Below are positions 8,506 through 16,975 of a DNA stretch of 64,000 nucleotides, piece after piece. The notes below the pieces were generated by a model. The model did no database searches. It had not been told where the DNA came from and saw only the letters and a list, made by a program, of their open reading frames with translations. Numbering within the stretch: position 1 is the stretch's first letter; each line of letters starts with the position of its first letter. A program made the position numbers and the translations under genes. The DNA is from an uncultured Acidimicrobiaceae bacterium (GTDB lineage: Bacteria > Actinomycetota > Acidimicrobiia > Acidimicrobiales > Ilumatobacteraceae). Location: NCBI GenBank assembly GCA_903934195.1, contig CAIZMV010000034.1, forward strand, positions 8,780-72,779, written 5' to 3'.

Positions 8506-9744
8506 ATGATTGATTTCACCCTTGCCCCTGAACACGAAGAGATTCGTAATCGAGTTCGTGACTTTGTAGACAATGTCATTAAGCCAGCTATGGAGCCATT
8601 TGGCCATCGTGATGACATGGCGCCTGAAAAGCACAGCGAGTATGTGCGTGAGTTGATTAATCTTCGCAAGAAAGCCGTCGAGGCTGGACTGTGGCTGCCG
8701 CACATGCCAAAAGAATGGGGCGGTATGGGGCTCGGCCATGTGGCCTTGGCAATGGTGCAGGCTGAATCTGCCAAGACTCGCGTTGGACCATGGGTCTTCA
8801 ACTGCTCGGCTCCGGACGAAGGCAACATGCACACTTTGCTTCATTGGGCAACAGATGAACAAAAAGAGAAGTACCTAAAGCCGCTTCTCAACGGTGTGTC
8901 CTCATCTTGTTTTGCAATGACAGAGCCTGAAGTTGCAGGATCTGATCCGACATTGATTCGTACAAACGCAATTAAAGACGGTGATGAATGGATCATCAAT
9001 GGTCATAAGTGGTTCATCTCTGGTGCGCGTCGTGCAAAATTTGCAATCCTGATTGCTCGCACTGAGATGGATGTTCCGCCAGGTTCTCGCGGTGCAAATA
9101 CAGCTTTCATCATCGACCTTCCCACTAAGGGATGGAACGATGTCCGTGAAATTGAAACGATGCATGGAGCAACTGGCCACTCTGAGATCGTGATTGAAGA
9201 TCTTCGTGTACACGATTCCCAAATCCTTGGTGGACGAGGCAATGGTCACCGTCTTGGTCAGTATCGACTCGGACCTGCTCGTTTGGCTCACTGCATGCGC
9301 TGGGTGGCTCAAGCCGAAACAGCTCTCGACATGATGGTTGCACGATCTCTCGAGCGTTATTCGCACGGATCTCTTCTTGCTGAGAAGCAGGGAATTCAAT
9401 GGCTAATCGCAGACTCCGCTATGGAGATCTACCAGTGCAAATTGATGATTCTTCATGCTGCATCGAAGATTGATGCAGGAGAGGACTTCCGTCAGGAAGT
9501 TTCAATGTCAAAGCATTTTGTGGCTAACAGCCTGAACCGAATCATCGACAGAGCTATTCAGGTTCATGGTGCGCTCGGTTATTCAACTGATACTCCGCTT
9601 GCAGGCATGATGCAGAACGCACGTTGGGCCAGATTCGCAGACGGCGCAGATGAAATTCACCAGATGCGTATTGCTGAAATCACAATCAAGTCGTACACAG
9701 ACACAGGTAGCACTCGCGGTGCTACAGGTAACTTGCCGCTCTAG
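8506..9744 (+). CDS. Acyl-CoA dehydrogenase
   Basis: A flavin-dependent acyl-CoA dehydrogenase (412 aa) for alpha-beta oxidation of an acyl-CoA. The start at ATG 8506 is set by GGGAGG at 8493-8498. The longer frame from 8416 lacks a plausible ribosome site. It has the FAD-binding CFAMTEPEVAGSDPT block, GHKWFISGA, and the C-terminal AIQVHGALGYSTDTPLAGMMQNARWARFADGADEIH region. The N-terminal segment is typical of the long ACAD10/11-like subgroup. Substrate chain length is unknown. It faces a CoA ligase, and the two stop codons overlap in CTAG (9741-9744). Confidence 0.92.
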   Translation: MIDFTLAPEHEEIRNRVRDFVDNVIKPAMEPFGHRDDMAPEKHSEYVRELINLRKKAVEAGLWLPHMPKEWGGMGLGHVALAMVQAESAKTRVGPWVFNCSAPDEGNMHTLLHWATDEQKEKYLKPLLNGVSSSCFAMTEPEVAGSDPTLIRTNAIKDGDEWIINGHKWFISGARRAKFAILIARTEMDVPPGSRGANTAFIIDLPTKGWNDVREIETMHGATGHSEIVIEDLRVHDSQILGGRGNGHRLGQYRLGPARLAHCMRWVAQAETALDMMVARSLERYSHGSLLAEKQGIQWLIADSAMEIYQCKLMILHAASKIDAGEDFRQEVSMSKHFVANSLNRIIDRAIQVHGALGYSTDTPLAGMMQNARWARFADGADEIHQMRIAEITIKSYTDTGSTRGATGNLPL

Positions 9745-11381
9745 TTAGCGGCTTCTATAGCTATCTGTTTTGCCCATCGGTAGTCGGCTTTGCCGGCTGG
9801 TGACCTAACAATCGTTTCTACAAACACGAATTGTTTCGGCAGTTTGAATCGGGCGATGTAATTCTGCGCGACTTCTAGTAGTGATGCCTCTGTGGTTGTG
9901 GCTCCAGCTTTGAGGCGTACAACCGCTACTACTTCGTTCCCCCAACGTTCGCTAGGGCGACCTGTAACAACACAGTCATACACATCAGGGTGAGCTTTAA
10001 CTGCAGCCTCTACTTCTTCGGCAAAGATCTTTTCTCCACCGGAATTGATGGTGACGGAGTCACGACCATGAACTTCGATGAACATGTCTGCTGTGAGACG
10101 CGCTCTGTCTCCCGGCACGACGTATCGAATTCCGCCAACAATGGGGTACGTCTTCTTGGTCTTCGCTTCATCATTGAGGTACCCCAAAGCAAGGCGGCCG
10201 CTCTTGGCCAGCCATCCGAGTCCTTCGTGACCAGCTTGTAATTCACTGGTGAGGTCTTCAGAGAGAATGTGGTTCTGTGGAGCTAGCGGGAAACTTCCGG
10301 TGGTTGAACTATCACCGCTAGCTACTTGCGACAATTGCCCACCGGCTTCGGATGATCCGAGCCCGTCAACGAGGATGACCGATGGAAGATACTGGTGAAA
10401 CTCAACCTTGAGGTGTGCTGACAGCGGTGCGCCACCAGACAGAATTGAAAGTAGCGAAGACAAATCACGTTTCGATGTGGCCAAGCCATCGAGCAGTGGT
10501 CGGGCAAAGGCATCACCAACAATCAGAAGAAATGTTGCTCGTTCTTTCTCTATCAGACCCCAAATGTCGTCAGCATCAAGTCTGTCTGGCTGAGATTGCA
10601 CGATGATTGTGCCTCCCGTTAGCCACGTACGCATTGCTATCCAGTGACCTGCGCCATGCATAAAAGGAGGGCTAGGGAGTGCACGAAAGTTTCCTGTTGC
10701 TTCTGAAACAAATTCATCGATAGTGCGAGCGGTCTTTGAACCGCCGAAGCACTCGACGACAGCATCTGCATTACGCCACAGAACTCCCTTCGGCATGCCA
10801 GTTGTGCCGCCTGTGTACAAGATGTACAAATCGTCGCCGTGGTATCCGGCCGCTGGTTTGTCCGTAGAAGAACGACTGAGTGCATCTTCGTACCAAACTG
10901 CACCTTCCATTAATGGATTGTCCGACGCATCAGGTACCTGCAGAATCACACGCAGGTTCGGTAGCCCTGAGGTGATCTCTGCTAGCAAAGGTGCAAAGCG
11001 TGAGTGAATAACGCATGCAGCTGCGTTCGAGTCGGACAAAAGGTATTGCAACTCTTCAGCTACATAGCGGTAATTCACATTGAATGGCGCAACACGAGCT
11101 TTAAAAGCACCGAGCATGGTCTCCATGTATTCATTTCCGTTATGAAGATAAATGGCCACATGGTCTTGCCCAGATTCCCATCCGTTCAACTTGTTTCGTT
11201 CGGTCGTGCAACCGAGACCTTGCGAGGCGAAGTAGTTAGCTAACTGTCGGGTTCGCTTCGTTACATCTGCCCACGTGAGACGCTTGTCGCGAAAGATGAG
11301 GCATTCGTCGTCTGGTCGAGTGGCTGCGATTGCTTCATGAATTTCAGCGATACCAATGAGGGCGGGTGGGAATTGCGACAT
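9741..11381 (-). CDS. Acyl-CoA synthetase (AMP-forming)
   Basis: A 546-aa AMP-binding ligase that would convert a fatty or aromatic acid to its CoA thioester. The P-loop TGGTTGMPKG is at residues 190-199. The later motifs are DGLGSSEAGG, GDRARLTADMFIEVHGRDS and the C-terminal lid RSPAGKADYRWAK with the catalytic Lys. It is related to the FadD/long-chain group of actinobacteria. It probably supplies acyl-CoA to the neighbouring dehydrogenase, although the two genes converge and are not one operon. It is divergent from the LLM oxidoreductase with a 35-bp gap. Confidence 0.9.
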   Translation of the reverse strand: MSQFPPALIGIAEIHEAIAATRPDDECLIFRDKRLTWADVTKRTRQLANYFASQGLGCTTERNKLNGWESGQDHVAIYLHNGNEYMETMLGAFKARVAPFNVNYRYVAEELQYLLSDSNAAACVIHSRFAPLLAEITSGLPNLRVILQVPDASDNPLMEGAVWYEDALSRSSTDKPAAGYHGDDLYILYTGGTTGMPKGVLWRNADAVVECFGGSKTARTIDEFVSEATGNFRALPSPPFMHGAGHWIAMRTWLTGGTIIVQSQPDRLDADDIWGLIEKERATFLLIVGDAFARPLLDGLATSKRDLSSLLSILSGGAPLSAHLKVEFHQYLPSVILVDGLGSSEAGGQLSQVASGDSSTTGSFPLAPQNHILSEDLTSELQAGHEGLGWLAKSGRLALGYLNDEAKTKKTYPIVGGIRYVVPGDRARLTADMFIEVHGRDSVTINSGGEKIFAEEVEAAVKAHPDVYDCVVTGRPSERWGNEVVAVVRLKAGATTTEASLLEVAQNYIARFKLPKQFVFVETIVRSPAGKADYRWAKQIAIEAAN

Positions 11382-11416
11382 TGTTGAACGATAACCTCGT
11401 CACACAAGGAGGGACT

Positions 11417-12391
11417 ATGTCGAACGAATCCCACACACCCATATTTGGAGTCTTCATTCCTCAAGGATGGAAGATGGAACTGTCCGGCATTACTGGCGCC
11501 GCTGAGCAATGGAAGACGGCTGTCGACGTTGCTGTCCTTGCGGAGAATCTTGGCTATGACTCAATTTGGGTGTATGACCATTTCCATAACGTGCCAAAGC
11601 CTGCGCAAGAAGCCGTGTTTGAATGCTGGACCACCATTGCGGCGATGAGTCAGTTGACGTCTCGCATTCGTCTCGGACAGATGGTCGGATGCAACAGCTA
11701 TCGCAACCCCGGATTGCTCGCAAAAATTACTTCTACCGTCGACGTGATCTCTGGTGGGCGCCTTGACTGGGGTATCGGTGCTGGTTGGTATGAAAGTGAA
11801 TACAAAGGCTATGGATATGAGTTTGCTAAGCCTTCAGACCGCATTGGGATGTTGCGTGAGACTGTAGAAATTGTTAAGTCCATGTGGACCAATGCCGAGA
11901 CCACCTATGACGGCAAGTACTACAAGATGTTGCGGGCCAACTGTGATCCGAAGCCTCTGCAAAAGCCGAATCCTCCTGTGTGGATCGGAGGCGGTGGAGA
12001 ACAGCTCACACTCCGAGTGGTTGCTGAACATGCAGATGTTGCAAACTTCGGAAGTTCTGTAGACGAATTCATCAAGAAGCGTGCCATTTTGCAAAAACAT
12101 TGCACCGTTGTTGGTCGTGATGAAGACTCGATCCGCAAAACTATTTCTAGCGAAGTATTCATTCGTGAAACTGAAGAGGAAATCGTCAAGGCTGGAAGCT
12201 TGAATGTTTGGGGCAAGGATGCAACTGAATGGCGCAATGAGGCCTTGGTGGGCACGCCAGATCAGGTAAGCGAGAAGATTCAGAGATATCTCGATGCAGG
12301 TTGCACCGGTTTTATCCCATGGTGCTCTGACTACCCGTCTACGGAGACCTTGGAGCTATTCGCTAAAAAGGTGATTCCCAACTTTCGTTGA
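11417..12391 (+). CDS. LLM-class F420-type oxidoreductase
   Basis: A luciferase-like TIM-barrel flavin/F420 oxidoreductase of 324 aa. The start ATG 11417 has AAGGAGGG just upstream (11406-11413). Visible features are VFIPQGW near the N-terminus, YDSIWVYDHFH, RIRLGQMVGCNSYRNPGLLAK, the VDVISGGRLDWGIGAGWYE block and PVWIGGGGE, all typical of the F420-dependent LLM group common in actinobacteria. The cofactor (F420 or FMN) and the substrate cannot be fixed from sequence. Neighbours suggest an acyl or lipid context. Confidence 0.88.
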   Translation: MSNESHTPIFGVFIPQGWKMELSGITGAAEQWKTAVDVAVLAENLGYDSIWVYDHFHNVPKPAQEAVFECWTTIAAMSQLTSRIRLGQMVGCNSYRNPGLLAKITSTVDVISGGRLDWGIGAGWYESEYKGYGYEFAKPSDRIGMLRETVEIVKSMWTNAETTYDGKYYKMLRANCDPKPLQKPNPPVWIGGGGEQLTLRVVAEHADVANFGSSVDEFIKKRAILQKHCTVVGRDEDSIRKTISSEVFIRETEEEIVKAGSLNVWGKDATEWRNEALVGTPDQVSEKIQRYLDAGCTGFIPWCSDYPSTETLELFAKKVIPNFR

Positions 12392-12403
12392 GCCTTTCGC
12401 GAT

Positions 12404-12862
12404 TTAGAAGAAGTATTGAAAAATAACTTCTGCGATGCAAGAAGGCTTGGAAGCGCCTTTGCACTCAAATGTTGTCTCGAGTGTTACTCGAGCGCCTCCC
12501 GGGGTGTCATCAACTGCAAGCACCTTGAGACCGGCGCGTAGTTCTGCGCCTACGGGTACAGGGGATACGAAACGAACTTTGTTGGCTCCGTAGTTGACAC
12601 CCATAGAGATTCCGCCGACCGAGAAGATCTGTGGAAGGAAAACTGGTCCGAGAGACAAGGTGAGATATCCATGGGCAATGGGGCCGCCGAATGGTCCTGC
12701 TTTTGCCTTCTCAACATCAACGTGGATCCACTGATGATCTCCGGTCGCCTCAGCGAATTGGTTAACTCGCTCTTGCGAGATGGTCATGTACTCGGAGTAG
12801 CCGAGATGTTCGCCGATAAGGCCCTTGAGGGCGTCGATGGATTCAATATGTCGTGGTGCCAT
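12404..12862 (-). CDS. MaoC-family (R)-specific enoyl-CoA hydratase
   Basis: A hot-dog-fold MaoC-like hydratase (152 aa from ATG 12862; a GTG at 12880 would add six residues). It has the family motif ATGDHQWIHVD, carrying the catalytic Asp and His, followed by PFGGPIAHGYLTLSL. It hydrates 2-enoyl-CoA, consistent with the acyl-CoA dehydrogenase and CoA ligase nearby. It converges on the LLM gene with a 12-bp gap, too short for a terminator. Confidence 0.9.
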   Translation of the reverse strand: MAPRHIESIDALKGLIGEHLGYSEYMTISQERVNQFAEATGDHQWIHVDVEKAKAGPFGGPIAHGYLTLSLGPVFLPQIFSVGGISMGVNYGANKVRFVSPVPVGAELRAGLKVLAVDDTPGGARVTLETTFECKGASKPSCIAEVIFQYFF

Positions 12863-12896
12863 GGTGAAAGTGTTGCACACGAACGGTGTGTCTGGC

Positions 12897-13355
12897 TTAA
12901 CGGAGCCAGGTGCGTGCGTATGACCGGCTCATAGGGTGAAGAAGCAGTGCTACAAGTGCTGCTTCGAACATGAAGCTGACAAGATTTCCACCCGTTATGC
13001 GATTCGTTAACGAGATGGAGAACCCATAGTCCTCTTGGTATGCAGAAATTATGAATCGGGCCAACAAATGACTGAAGGAGGCTGCGATTCCTATGTACCA
13101 GCCAAGCAACTTTCCATTTGCCATCAGAAATCCGCTTCCAAACAAGCACAGGCACGAAACGAGACCGACCAGTCCGGTCATTGGACCAATAATTCGCAGG
13201 GCTCCGAACTCATTTGACTTGTCGAGAAAGCCCAGCGTTGAAAAAACAGCATCTATGTAGAGCAGCCACGTTCCAATCGCAAGAGTCTGTGGGTGCATTC
13301 TGTCGAACCATTTACGGAAATCGAGCTGAGAAAAAGCGCGGGAGAACATATTCAT
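12897..13355 (-). CDS. Small polytopic membrane protein, unknown function
   Basis: I do not recognise this protein. From ATG 13355 it is 152 aa with about four hydrophobic segments (around TLAIGTWLLYIDAVF, IIGPMTGLVGLVSCLCLF, LLGWYIGIAASF and LVSFMFEAALVALLL) joined by short polar loops. ATGs at 13349 and 13391 are alternative starts and no clear ribosome site decides. The upstream part of the open frame (to 13610) runs antisense into era and is unlikely to be coding. It lies downstream of no obvious partner; the gap to MaoC on the same strand is 34 bp. Confidence 0.6.
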   Translation of the reverse strand: MNMFSRAFSQLDFRKWFDRMHPQTLAIGTWLLYIDAVFSTLGFLDKSNEFGALRIIGPMTGLVGLVSCLCLFGSGFLMANGKLLGWYIGIAASFSHLLARFIISAYQEDYGFSISLTNRITGGNLVSFMFEAALVALLLHPMSRSYARTWLR

Positions 13356-13469
13356 AGTGTGACAGGACGTGTCGTCAGATTCGGTGACCATAGGAACTAC
13401 GCAGTCTGAGAATTGTGTTTGAAAATTCTTTTTTGCACCATGGGTCGTTTTTGTTACTACTCTGTAAGA

Positions 13470-14309
13470 GTGCGTAGCGGATTTGTAACCTTTGTTGGTC
13501 GACCCAACGTTGGCAAGTCGACGCTCGTAAACGCAATCTGCGGGGTCAAGATCTCGATTGTTTCCAATAAGCCGCAGACCACTCGAACTCGGATCCGTGG
13601 CATTCATCATGCGCCAGATTCACAAGTTGTGTTTGTTGACACTCCTGGTTTGCACAAACCCGTCACATTGCTTGGTGAAAAGGTGAATGCAACTGCGCTA
13701 GAGAGCGCAAAGGACGTAGACGTTGTTTGTCTTCTCGTAGATGCAACGAAGCCGTTTGGCCGTGGTGATCAGTGGGTAGCAGATCACATCGATATTGCAA
13801 ATGCATTCGTGATTGTTAACAAGACCGATAAAGCAACGAGAGAACAAGTCATTGCACAACTGCATGCTGTCTCGTCTCTGGGTGCCGCCGAGTACTTTCC
13901 AGTTTCTGCACGAACTGGTGAGGGTGTACCCGAATTGCTTGCCGCACTAAAAGCATTGATGCCTGAAGGGCCTGCGTATTATCCGGAAGACATGGTGACG
14001 GATACCGAAGACGCACAATGGATTGCCGAATTGGTGCGTGAACAGCTGCTTGCTGTGTTGAAAGATGAATTGCCGTATTCAGTTGCTACAAAAGTCACCG
14101 AATGGGAATGGCCACGTGTGCGTTGCGAGATCTACGTTGAGCGCGAAAGCCAAAAAGGCATGGTCATTGGCAAGGGCGGGGAACTGCTGAAACAAGTAGG
14201 TATTGCCGTCCGTGCTCAAATGCCTGAAGGTGCCTTCATAGAACTGCATGTTGTTGTCGATAAAGACTGGCAACAGCAAGCTGACCGACTGGAAAGATTC
14301 GGCTACTAG
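13470..14309 (+). CDS. era: GTPase Era
   Basis: A ribosome-assembly GTPase that binds the 3' end of 16S rRNA. The GTG at 13470 gives a protein beginning VRSGFVTFVGRPNVGKST, which matches where Era proteins normally start; an ATG at 13440 adds ten residues. The G1 motif GRPNVGKS is at residues 10-17, with QTTRTRIRG (G2), DTPG (G3) and NKTD (G4). The C-terminal KH domain has GMVIGKGGELLK. Its 279 aa is a normal length. It converges on the DinG-type helicase. Confidence 0.95.
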   Translation: MRSGFVTFVGRPNVGKSTLVNAICGVKISIVSNKPQTTRTRIRGIHHAPDSQVVFVDTPGLHKPVTLLGEKVNATALESAKDVDVVCLLVDATKPFGRGDQWVADHIDIANAFVIVNKTDKATREQVIAQLHAVSSLGAAEYFPVSARTGEGVPELLAALKALMPEGPAYYPEDMVTDTEDAQWIAELVREQLLAVLKDELPYSVATKVTEWEWPRVRCEIYVERESQKGMVIGKGGELLKQVGIAVRAQMPEGAFIELHVVVDKDWQQQADRLERFGY

Positions 14310-14315
14310 TAGGGG

Positions 14316-16211
14316 CTATTGCGCTGAAGTGATGTCGCGCAAGAACTGTTCAATTTCAGCGCGATCACGTGTGCGGGTCATCGGCGGAAGAGCCGCGATA
14401 AGCGTTCTCCAATAACCGGCTGTTGCCAGGCGACGGTCAAGAACCGCTACAACACCTTTGTCTTCTGCAGTGCGAATCAGTCGACCAGCAGCTTGTGCAA
14501 GTGAAGTGGCTGCAATTGGTAAATCGATTTGGCCGAATGCAGTGTCGCGGCCGACTGCCTCGCGTCGAGCCTCAAGAAGTGGGTCGTCTGGACGTGGAAA
14601 TGGAAGTTTGTCGAGAACTACAAGAGACAAGGTTCTTCCTGGAAGATCGATGCCTTGAAAAAAAGCCTGTGAAGCAAATATGCATGAACTTTCATCTGCC
14701 ATGAACATTTCGATGAGTTTCTGTCTCGGATAATCGGCAGGGCTGAGGATGGGCACAGTAAGTCGTTCACGCATTGCGGCGGTGGCCGCGTACAACGCCT
14801 TGTTGCTTGTGAACAGCGCCAATGTGCGACCACCCGCTGCCGTAATCAGCGCTTCAAGTTCGTCGTGAACGAATTCGGTGAAGTTTGGAGCATTGCGATC
14901 GGGAAATGTGGGCGAGCAATACAGGCGCGAGTTGCGCTCGTAGTCAAACGGACTCTCAACCGACAGGATCTCTGTGCCTTCAAGTGGAAGCCCAACACGT
15001 TCGGGAAGAGAAGCAGGAATAGTGGCGCTAGTGAGCACTGCTGCAACGTTTCCCCACACTGAACCAGACATGACTTCACCCACGTGAAGGGGACTGATGC
15101 GTAATTGCGGACGATCGGGAGACCCCTCAACGTAGGCAACGTAGCCCTGAATGGTGCCGAGTGCGAGGTCAAGTGCCTCTGCAAGTCGCGTTGCCTGAGT
15201 CTGTGCCCGGTAGCTCTTTTGTTGCGTTGACTCGTTGTCGGTTGTGATGCCGCGCAGTGCACCAAGGATGGTGTTGATTTCGATTCGGGCAAGTGCGAGT
15301 GGTTCCGTAACTGACGTGGGCATCGGATTGGATATTCGCTGACCGGACATTGGAGTCAGTGCCTGTGTGAGACGAATGCCCTGAGTTTCCAAGGCGCTAG
15401 TGACAGTGGGGTCTGCAATGACTTTTCGTACTGCTGACGCTAGGGAAGTGAAACGACCAGAGCCCAGTTGTACTCCGACGGTGTCGCTCATGACAGATTC
15501 CAATTGGTGCGCTTCGTCAAAAATGACTACTTCATGTTCGGGAAGGAGCGAACCACCACTAGCAATATGCAGGCCATAAATATGAAGATTGACAACAATT
15601 ACGTCTGCAGCAGCTGCAGCGTCGCGAGCTTTTTCGGCAAAGCAGTCGTGTCCAACAGGACATTTTTGTTTTCCGGGACATTCGTCACTGCTGACTGAGA
15701 CTGCGATGCGAGCGCGTTCACTTGGAACCTTTGGTAGTTCCTCAAAGTCGCCGGTACGCGTTTTGCCTGCCCATTTGACGATGGATTCAATTTCGCGTTT
15801 TGTAGGTCCTGAAACTTCTTCGAATTCCAACTGCCCTGCGGTTTCACTGAGTTCGTTGATTCGTTGACGACAGACATAGTTGTTGCGTCCCTTGATTACT
15901 GCCCACGAAAAATCAATGCCGAGATGCTTTGAAAGTAAGGGAAGGTCATTGCGGTTCAGCTGATCTTGCAGCGCCTTCGTGGCGGTGGCAACAACGGTCT
16001 TCTTGCCGTTGAGAAGAGCAGGAACGAGATACCCGAGCGACTTGCCGGTACCTGTTCCCGCTTGAACAATGATGGATCGGCCAGCGGCGAGTGTCTCAGC
16101 AATGGCATGTGCCATGTCAATCTGGCCTTGTCGCTCTTCGGCGCCTTCGAAGGACGATGTGACGGTGCGTAGGGCCTCAATAGATGCGTCGCCAGCAATG
16201 GAACGACTCAT
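14316..16211 (-). CDS. DinG/XPD-type ATP-dependent DNA helicase
   Basis: A superfamily 2 helicase (631 aa). Walker A GTGTGKS is at residues 52-58, the DEAH box is in VVIFDEAHQLE, and the C-terminal motif VI region is SLAQAAGRLIRT. Four cysteines (one in YVCRQRIN and three in DECPGKQKCPVGHDC) are placed as in the iron-sulfur domain of XPD/DinG enzymes. Its role is probably in DNA repair or resolving R-loops and blocked forks. Its start overlaps the uppS stop by 4 bp, so it is translated from the same minus-strand message as uppS. Confidence 0.9.
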   Translation of the reverse strand: MSRSIAGDASIEALRTVTSSFEGAEERQGQIDMAHAIAETLAAGRSIIVQAGTGTGKSLGYLVPALLNGKKTVVATATKALQDQLNRNDLPLLSKHLGIDFSWAVIKGRNNYVCRQRINELSETAGQLEFEEVSGPTKREIESIVKWAGKTRTGDFEELPKVPSERARIAVSVSSDECPGKQKCPVGHDCFAEKARDAAAAADVIVVNLHIYGLHIASGGSLLPEHEVVIFDEAHQLESVMSDTVGVQLGSGRFTSLASAVRKVIADPTVTSALETQGIRLTQALTPMSGQRISNPMPTSVTEPLALARIEINTILGALRGITTDNESTQQKSYRAQTQATRLAEALDLALGTIQGYVAYVEGSPDRPQLRISPLHVGEVMSGSVWGNVAAVLTSATIPASLPERVGLPLEGTEILSVESPFDYERNSRLYCSPTFPDRNAPNFTEFVHDELEALITAAGGRTLALFTSNKALYAATAAMRERLTVPILSPADYPRQKLIEMFMADESSCIFASQAFFQGIDLPGRTLSLVVLDKLPFPRPDDPLLEARREAVGRDTAFGQIDLPIAATSLAQAAGRLIRTAEDKGVVAVLDRRLATAGYWRTLIAALPPMTRTRDRAEIEQFLRDITSAQ

Positions 16212-16897
16212 GAAGTAACGCCAGTGGCGTATGCAGCAAGAGCGAGGTCGAGTTCGTCAGCATCGAAATCCGGCCAAGTACGTTCGGTGAAGAACACCTT
16301 GCTCCCAGTGATCTGCCACAGCATGAAGTTTGAAATTCGTGATTCTCCTGATGTGCGTACCAGAAGATCAACTGACGGCATCGAAGGGTCATACAGATTT
16401 TCAGAGATGCTGTCGGCGTTAACGGTTCCGGCGGTCATAGCGCGTTTTGTTGCACGAACTAATTCAGCGCGACTTCCGTAATCAAAAGCCACGGTGACCA
16501 CAAGGCCTGAATTGTGTTCCGTATCGGCAATTGCCTTGCGAATGGCCTTTTGAACATACACAGGTGTTCTGGCACCAGGTTCAGCAAAAGGACGCCCGAT
16601 CCATCGGGTGCGGGCATTGTTTTCGTTCATCTCATTGATGCGGCCAAATAGTTTGCGATGGAGAGACAAAATATGGCGGACTTCGGTTCGCGGACGCACC
16701 CAATTTTCTGTGGAGAATCCGAACACAGTGAGCCAGCCGACTGATCTGTGGGCACATGCCCTAACCACCCCAGCGAGGGCTTCTTCACCGGCTGTATGGC
16801 CGTCTGTGCGGGGCAGGCCCTTGCGACTTGCCCAACGGCCATTGCCATCCATAATGCAGGCCACGTGGATAGGAAGGGGCTTCGTAGACACATTCAT
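16208..16897 (-). CDS. uppS: cis-Prenyltransferase catalytic subunit (UppS-like, lacks C-terminal RxG)
   Basis: A cis-prenyltransferase (229 aa) that should build polyprenyl diphosphate from IPP for cell-wall carrier lipid. MDGNGRWA at residues 16-23 holds the catalytic Asp17 and substrate-binding Arg21. FGFSTENW and VRTSGESRISNFMLWQ are intact. The protein ends LALAAYATGVTS. The C-terminal RRFGG block with the RxG motif, present in homodimeric UppS, is missing. The other two frames around the stop do not encode it either, so a simple frameshift is unlikely. RxG is found in the divergent neighbour at 16976, suggesting a two-subunit enzyme. It overlaps the helicase gene by 4 bp. Confidence 0.88.
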   Translation of the reverse strand: MNVSTKPLPIHVACIMDGNGRWASRKGLPRTDGHTAGEEALAGVVRACAHRSVGWLTVFGFSTENWVRPRTEVRHILSLHRKLFGRINEMNENNARTRWIGRPFAEPGARTPVYVQKAIRKAIADTEHNSGLVVTVAFDYGSRAELVRATKRAMTAGTVNADSISENLYDPSMPSVDLLVRTSGESRISNFMLWQITGSKVFFTERTWPDFDADELDLALAAYATGVTS

Positions 16898-16975
16898 GGC
16901 ATCTGCACCCTAGTTTCTCCGTGCGCCACATGGGAGAGCATCGCGTTACGAGGTTGGTGCGTGGGAGACTATTGC

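Noticed and set aside
8902..9399. 165-aa open frame on the minus strand inside the acyl-CoA dehydrogenase
   Set aside because: Antisense to a conserved enzyme, many Cys and Ser codons typical of a shadow, and no ribosome binding site.
16200..16260. Frameshift at the uppS 3' end that hides an RxG motif
   Set aside because: I read the other two frames around the stop: one continues LLLHTPLALLHES and the other CCIRHWRYFMSR. Neither contains RRFGG, so the motif is truly missing.
16748..16975. Longer N-terminus for the UppS-like protein starting at 16748
   Set aside because: That stretch is antisense to uppS and Cys/Gly-rich, while the GTG at 16976 has a good ribosome site and matches the UppS N-terminus.
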